Below, one piece after another: positions 60,805 to 64,000 of a DNA stretch of 64,000 bases (position 1 is its first letter; every line of letters begins with the position of its first letter). A program made the position numbers and the translations under genes. The stretch covers positions 17,782 to 81,781 of the forward strand of contig JAEWYO010000042.1 in NCBI GenBank assembly GCA_023395595.1, given 5' to 3'. Source of the DNA: Bacillota bacterium. GTDB lineage: Bacteria; Bacillota; Clostridia; Christensenellales; CAG-138. Below the pieces are notes generated by a model. The model made no database searches. It was not told the origin of the DNA and saw nothing but the letters and a program-made list of their open reading frames with translations.

Positions 60805-62049
60805 ATGTACCGCATTCGCGATATTTCCCTTGCGCCGGAGGGCGAACAGAAAATTGAGTGGGTTCGCCGCAATATGCCGATTCTAAACGGCATCCGCGCA
60901 TCCTTTGAACGGGATTTGCCCTTTCACGGGCTGAAAGTTGCGCTTTCGATTCATTTGGAAGCAAAGACTGCTTATCTTTGCCGCGTGCTCGCGGCGGGTG
61001 GAGCGCAGATGTATGTCACCGGCAGCAACCCGCTTTCCACGCAGGACGATGTGGTCGCCGCGCTGGCAGCGGGCGGCATCAACGTCTTTGCGCTGCACGG
61101 CTGCACGAAGGAAGAATACAACGAGTGCATCGAGAGTGTACTCATGGCCGAGCCGGATATCATCATCGACGACGGCGGAGACCTCGTACACGCGATCCAC
61201 ACGAAATTTCCGGAGCTGATCGGGAAGATTCTCGGCGGCTGCGAAGAGACCACGACGGGTATCGTGCGTCTGGTTGCCATGGACAAGGCAAAGGAACTGC
61301 GCTTCCCGATGTTCGCGGTGAACAACGCGGACTGCAAGCACCTGTTCGACAATCGCTACGGCACGGGTCAAAGCGTGTTTGACAGCATCGACCACACCAC
61401 CAACCTTGTGATCGCGGGCAAAACCGTCGTCGTTGCGGGCTACGGCTGGTGCGGCAAGGGCGTTGCGATGCGCGCAAAAGGACTCGGCGCAAATGTTATC
61501 GTCACCGAAGTCGATCCCATCAAGGCAATCGAAGCCGTTATGGATGGCTTTGGCGTGATGCCGATGATTGAAGCCGCAAAGCTTGGAGACGTGTTTGTCA
61601 CCGTGACGGGGGACATCAAGGTCATCGACGAGCCGGAATTCCTCGTAATGAAAGACGGCGCAATCCTGACCAACGCCGGACATTTCGACGTTGAGGTCAA
61701 CGTGCACCGCCTTGCCGAGATCGCGATTGACCGGAAAATCGTGCGCAAAAACATCGAAGGATTCGAGCTGACCAACGGGCGCTGGGTCAATGTCATCGGC
61801 GAAGGCCGTCTTGTGAACCTCGCCGCAGGGGACGGCCATCCGGCGGAGATCATGGACATGAGCTTTGGAATTCAGGCGCTCTGCGCGCGCTATGTGGCAG
61901 ATCACAGAGGGCAGCTCGAACCGAAACTGTATGCCGTGCCGGCGGAGATTGACCGAGAAGTTGCCATGCGCAAACTCACCGCACTCGGAATCAAAATTGA
62001 CACGCTCTCGAGCGAACAGGAAGACTATCTGGCGAGTTGGAACGTCTAA
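60805..62049 (+). CDS. ahcY: Adenosylhomocysteinase
   Basis: NAD-dependent SAH hydrolase of 414 residues, cutting S-adenosylhomocysteine to adenosine and homocysteine. Conserved blocks are ALSIHLEAKTAYL, TGSNPLSTQDDV, DDGGDL, EETTTGIVRL and the NAD-binding GYGWCGKGVAMRAKGLGA (plant-type enzymes have GYGDVGKG). The ~40-residue insertion of many bacterial forms is absent, as in archaeal and thermophilic enzymes. An AGAGGAGAGAG site precedes the ATG. It lies 35 bp after the S41 protease gene. Confidence 0.94.
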   Translation: MYRIRDISLAPEGEQKIEWVRRNMPILNGIRASFERDLPFHGLKVALSIHLEAKTAYLCRVLAAGGAQMYVTGSNPLSTQDDVVAALAAGGINVFALHGCTKEEYNECIESVLMAEPDIIIDDGGDLVHAIHTKFPELIGKILGGCEETTTGIVRLVAMDKAKELRFPMFAVNNADCKHLFDNRYGTGQSVFDSIDHTTNLVIAGKTVVVAGYGWCGKGVAMRAKGLGANVIVTEVDPIKAIEAVMDGFGVMPMIEAAKLGDVFVTVTGDIKVIDEPEFLVMKDGAILTNAGHFDVEVNVHRLAEIAIDRKIVRKNIEGFELTNGRWVNVIGEGRLVNLAAGDGHPAEIMDMSFGIQALCARYVADHRGQLEPKLYAVPAEIDREVAMRKLTALGIKIDTLSSEQEDYLASWNV

Positions 62050-62237
62050 AACGCGTAGCGGTAACGACCAAATTCGTGGTTTACAAGGCGTTTTCAAGCT
62101 GATAAAATAATACGTGGCGCGACATTTTCCCAGACGCGCGACAAGTCTGTTATTTCTGATCATCGGAACTGTATCCGTCTCAAACGGATTCGAAATACGC
62201 GATCTACGCGTTCAAATCACATACAGGGGGAACCGAA
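62050..62237 (+). other. Intergenic region before the EF-G-like gene
   Basis: The 188 bp hold no gene. Short complementary stretches (for example around 62076-62090) do not make a convincing terminator, and no clear promoter was identified. Confidence 0.3.
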
Positions 62238-64000
62238 ATGAAGGAATACACCGCGAAAGACATTCGTAATATTGGCGTTTTCGGGCATGGCGGCGAGGGT
62301 AAAACCACGCTTTGCGAGGCTATGCTGTTCAATGCGGGGCTCATCGACCGCCTCGGCAAGGTTGAAAACGGTACCACGACCACCGACTACGACCCGGAGG
62401 AGATCGCCCGCGGCATTTCCATCAACGTCGCCCTCGCTCCGCTGGAGTGGAAAAACACAAAGATCAACGTCATCGATGCACCGGGCTTCTTCGATTTTTA
62501 CGGTGAAGTCACCGCGGCAATGGCGTTTGCAGACAGCGCGCTGATTGTCATCAGCGCGGTCTCCGGCCCGGTTGTTGGCGCGGAGAAGGCCATGTCCATG
62601 TGCGAAAAAGCGCACAAAGCGCGCATGATCGTCATCAACCAGCTTGACCGTGAAAACGCGAACTTCGAGAAGGTTATGGGCGAAATCAACGCAAAATTCG
62701 GGCCCAGCGTGGTTCCAATTCAACTGCCGATCATCGAAGGCGGCGTGTTCAAGGGCTATGTGGACGTTGTCAACATGGTCGGGAAGCTCTTCGACGGCAA
62801 AGGCGAGAAGGAAGTTGCAATCCCCGCCGCGATGGAGAGCCAGGCACAGTCGTATTATGAAAAGCTCACCGAAGCCGCAGCCGAAGCGGACGAAGAGCTG
62901 ATGGAAAAATATCTTGAAACGTTCGAGCTCAGCCGCGAAGAGATGCTCAAAGGCCTCTCCGTCGGCGTGAAGACTGGCGTTGTGACGCCTGTCACCTGCG
63001 TCTCTGCGGCGCAGAACATCGGCGTTGCATCCCTGCTCGACATGGCGGTCAAATATCTGCCGGATGCATCGCAGGCAACCGCGCCGAACGCGAAGAGCGT
63101 CAAAACCGGTGCAGATGTCGTCGTCAAACAGGACGGCAAATTTGCGGCGCAGGTCATCAAGACCACGTTTGACCAGTTTGGTAAATACTCCATCGTTAAA
63201 GTGTATCGCGGCGTGCTGGATGTCAGCGTCAATCTCTACAACGCCAACGAAGAGAAGGCGGAGAAGCCCACGGCTCCTGCCATGATGAAGGGCAAGAAGA
63301 CGTACCCGTTGGAGAAACTGTATGCGGGTGACATCGGCGTCGTTCCGAAACTGCAATTCACCGCAACGGGCGACACGCTCTGCGATGCGGCGGACCCGAT
63401 CATCTTTGACGAGATCGAATTCCCGAAACCCGCGATTTCCCTCGCTGTCACCGCGAAGAAGCAGGGCGAGGACGACAAGGTCATCTCCGGCCTCAACCGT
63501 ATCAAGGAAGAGGACCCGACCATCCGGATCGAGAAAAACGCGGAAACCGGCGATGTGCTGATTCAAGGTCTCGGCGAAATGCACATCGAAGTCGTCTGCG
63601 GAAAGCTCAAAAACAAAAACAACGTGGAAGCGCAGCTCTCCGATCCGCGCATCCCATATCGCGAAACCATTCACACCATGGCGGAAGCCGAAGGCAAACA
63701 CAAGAAGCAGTCCGGCGGCAGCGGTCAGTACGGCGTTGTCCAGATGCGCTTTGAGCCGGCGCCCGAAGGTGTGGAATACGAGTTTGTCAACGCGATCGTC
63801 GGTGGCGTGGTTCCCAGAGAATTCATTCCGGCGGTCGAAAAAGGACTCAAGGAAGCGCTCGTGCGCGGCGTGCTCGCAGGCTATCCGATGGTCGGCATCA
63901 AAGCCACGCTCTACGACGGAAAATATCACCCCGTCGATTCCAAGGAAGTCGCGTTCAAATCCGCCGCCCGTCTTGCGTACAAGGCCGCGTGCGTGAAGGC
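62238..64000 (+). CDS. Elongation factor G-like GTPase (3' part outside window)
   Basis: EF-G-related translational GTPase; 587 codons are present and the frame runs off the right edge. The G domain has altered motifs: GHGGEGKTT at 16-24 where EF-G has AHIDAGKTT, DAPGFFDF at 80-87 where EF-G has DTPGHVDF, and NQLD at 134-137. The catalytic His of G3 is Phe. Domain II, and domain IV with SGGSGQYGVVQMRFEP, follow. This is the EF-G-2-like group, which lacks normal translocase activity in studied cases and whose role is unclear. GGGGG ribosome site 8 bp before the ATG. Canonical fusA should be elsewhere. Confidence 0.88.
   Translation, partial: MKEYTAKDIRNIGVFGHGGEGKTTLCEAMLFNAGLIDRLGKVENGTTTTDYDPEEIARGISINVALAPLEWKNTKINVIDAPGFFDFYGEVTAAMAFADSALIVISAVSGPVVGAEKAMSMCEKAHKARMIVINQLDRENANFEKVMGEINAKFGPSVVPIQLPIIEGGVFKGYVDVVNMVGKLFDGKGEKEVAIPAAMESQAQSYYEKLTEAAAEADEELMEKYLETFELSREEMLKGLSVGVKTGVVTPVTCVSAAQNIGVASLLDMAVKYLPDASQATAPNAKSVKTGADVVVKQDGKFAAQVIKTTFDQFGKYSIVKVYRGVLDVSVNLYNANEEKAEKPTAPAMMKGKKTYPLEKLYAGDIGVVPKLQFTATGDTLCDAADPIIFDEIEFPKPAISLAVTAKKQGEDDKVISGLNRIKEEDPTIRIEKNAETGDVLIQGLGEMHIEVVCGKLKNKNNVEAQLSDPRIPYRETIHTMAEAEGKHKKQSGGSGQYGVVQMRFEPAPEGVEYEFVNAIVGGVVPREFIPAVEKGLKEALVRGVLAGYPMVGIKATLYDGKYHPVDSKEVAFKSAARLAYKAACVK

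Overview
The window reads as a chromosomal segment of a fairly GC-rich member of the Clostridia (Bacillota). The evidence is the hrcA-grpE-dnaK-dnaJ operon behind a CIRCE element, the asp23-amaP-DUF2273-nusB block, the order xseA-xseB-ispA-dxs-tlyA-nadK-argR-recN-spo0A, a GGGtGRT protein beside a NifU-like scaffold, an ECF S component, and frequent TTG start codons. The exact family cannot be fixed from the sequence; a Christensenellales- or Oscillospirales-like lineage is a guess. I found no rRNA, tRNA, CRISPR array, prophage or complete insertion sequence.

Layout. 1-3059 (minus): copper homeostasis operon, an HMA-TauE-cupredoxin fusion followed by copA (cut by the window edge). 3394-4590: MFS transporter. 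4839-20206: an accessory catabolic island. It holds an iron alcohol dehydrogenase, a DapA-family aldolase, a PdxA2-like dehydrogenase, a YhcH-like protein, a PrpR-like regulator whose AAA+ domain looks dead, a DUF1537 acid-sugar kinase, an ion-transporter-superfamily permease, and an operon of three double-domain esterases plus a sialidase-like beta-propeller. The kinase and PdxA2 together suggest conversion of a four-carbon acid sugar (threonate/erythronate type) to dihydroxyacetone phosphate. The aldolase and alcohol dehydrogenase could handle a second keto-acid branch. The esterases and propeller would release the acid from a conjugate. 20298-28398: rmuC, a lysoplasmalogenase-like gene, the NifU-like/GGGtGRT pair, an AT-rich MutS-like insert between two copies of a 95-bp gene end, a DMT exporter, and an ECF S component with a transketolase-like tail. 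28705-38679: NlpC/P60 hydrolase, lepA, hemW and the heat-shock operon. 38770-42368 (minus): flippase-like membrane protein, YjbR-like protein, orphan DNA methyltransferase, GntR regulator. 42834-55062: Asp23 group, nusB, DNA repair and isoprenoid genes, ending in a Spo0A homologue. 55276-64000: deoB, purine nucleoside phosphorylase, a small P-loop protein, threonine synthase, S41 protease, adenosylhomocysteinase and an EF-G-like GTPase cut by the right edge.

The most notable points are: (i) the three esterases, each with an N-terminal alpha/beta-hydrolase half that has lost its nucleophile; (ii) the MutS-like gene bounded by an intact and an orphan GGGtGRT 3' end that differ only at synonymous positions; (iii) a Spo0A with a degenerate acidic pocket where recN-spoIVB-spo0A and spoIIIA-asp23 neighbours are normally expected but absent; (iv) a PrpR-family regulator without the sigma-54 contact loop; (v) the ECF S/transketolase-like fusion. 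All function calls rest on motif and family recognition by eye; no database search was run.
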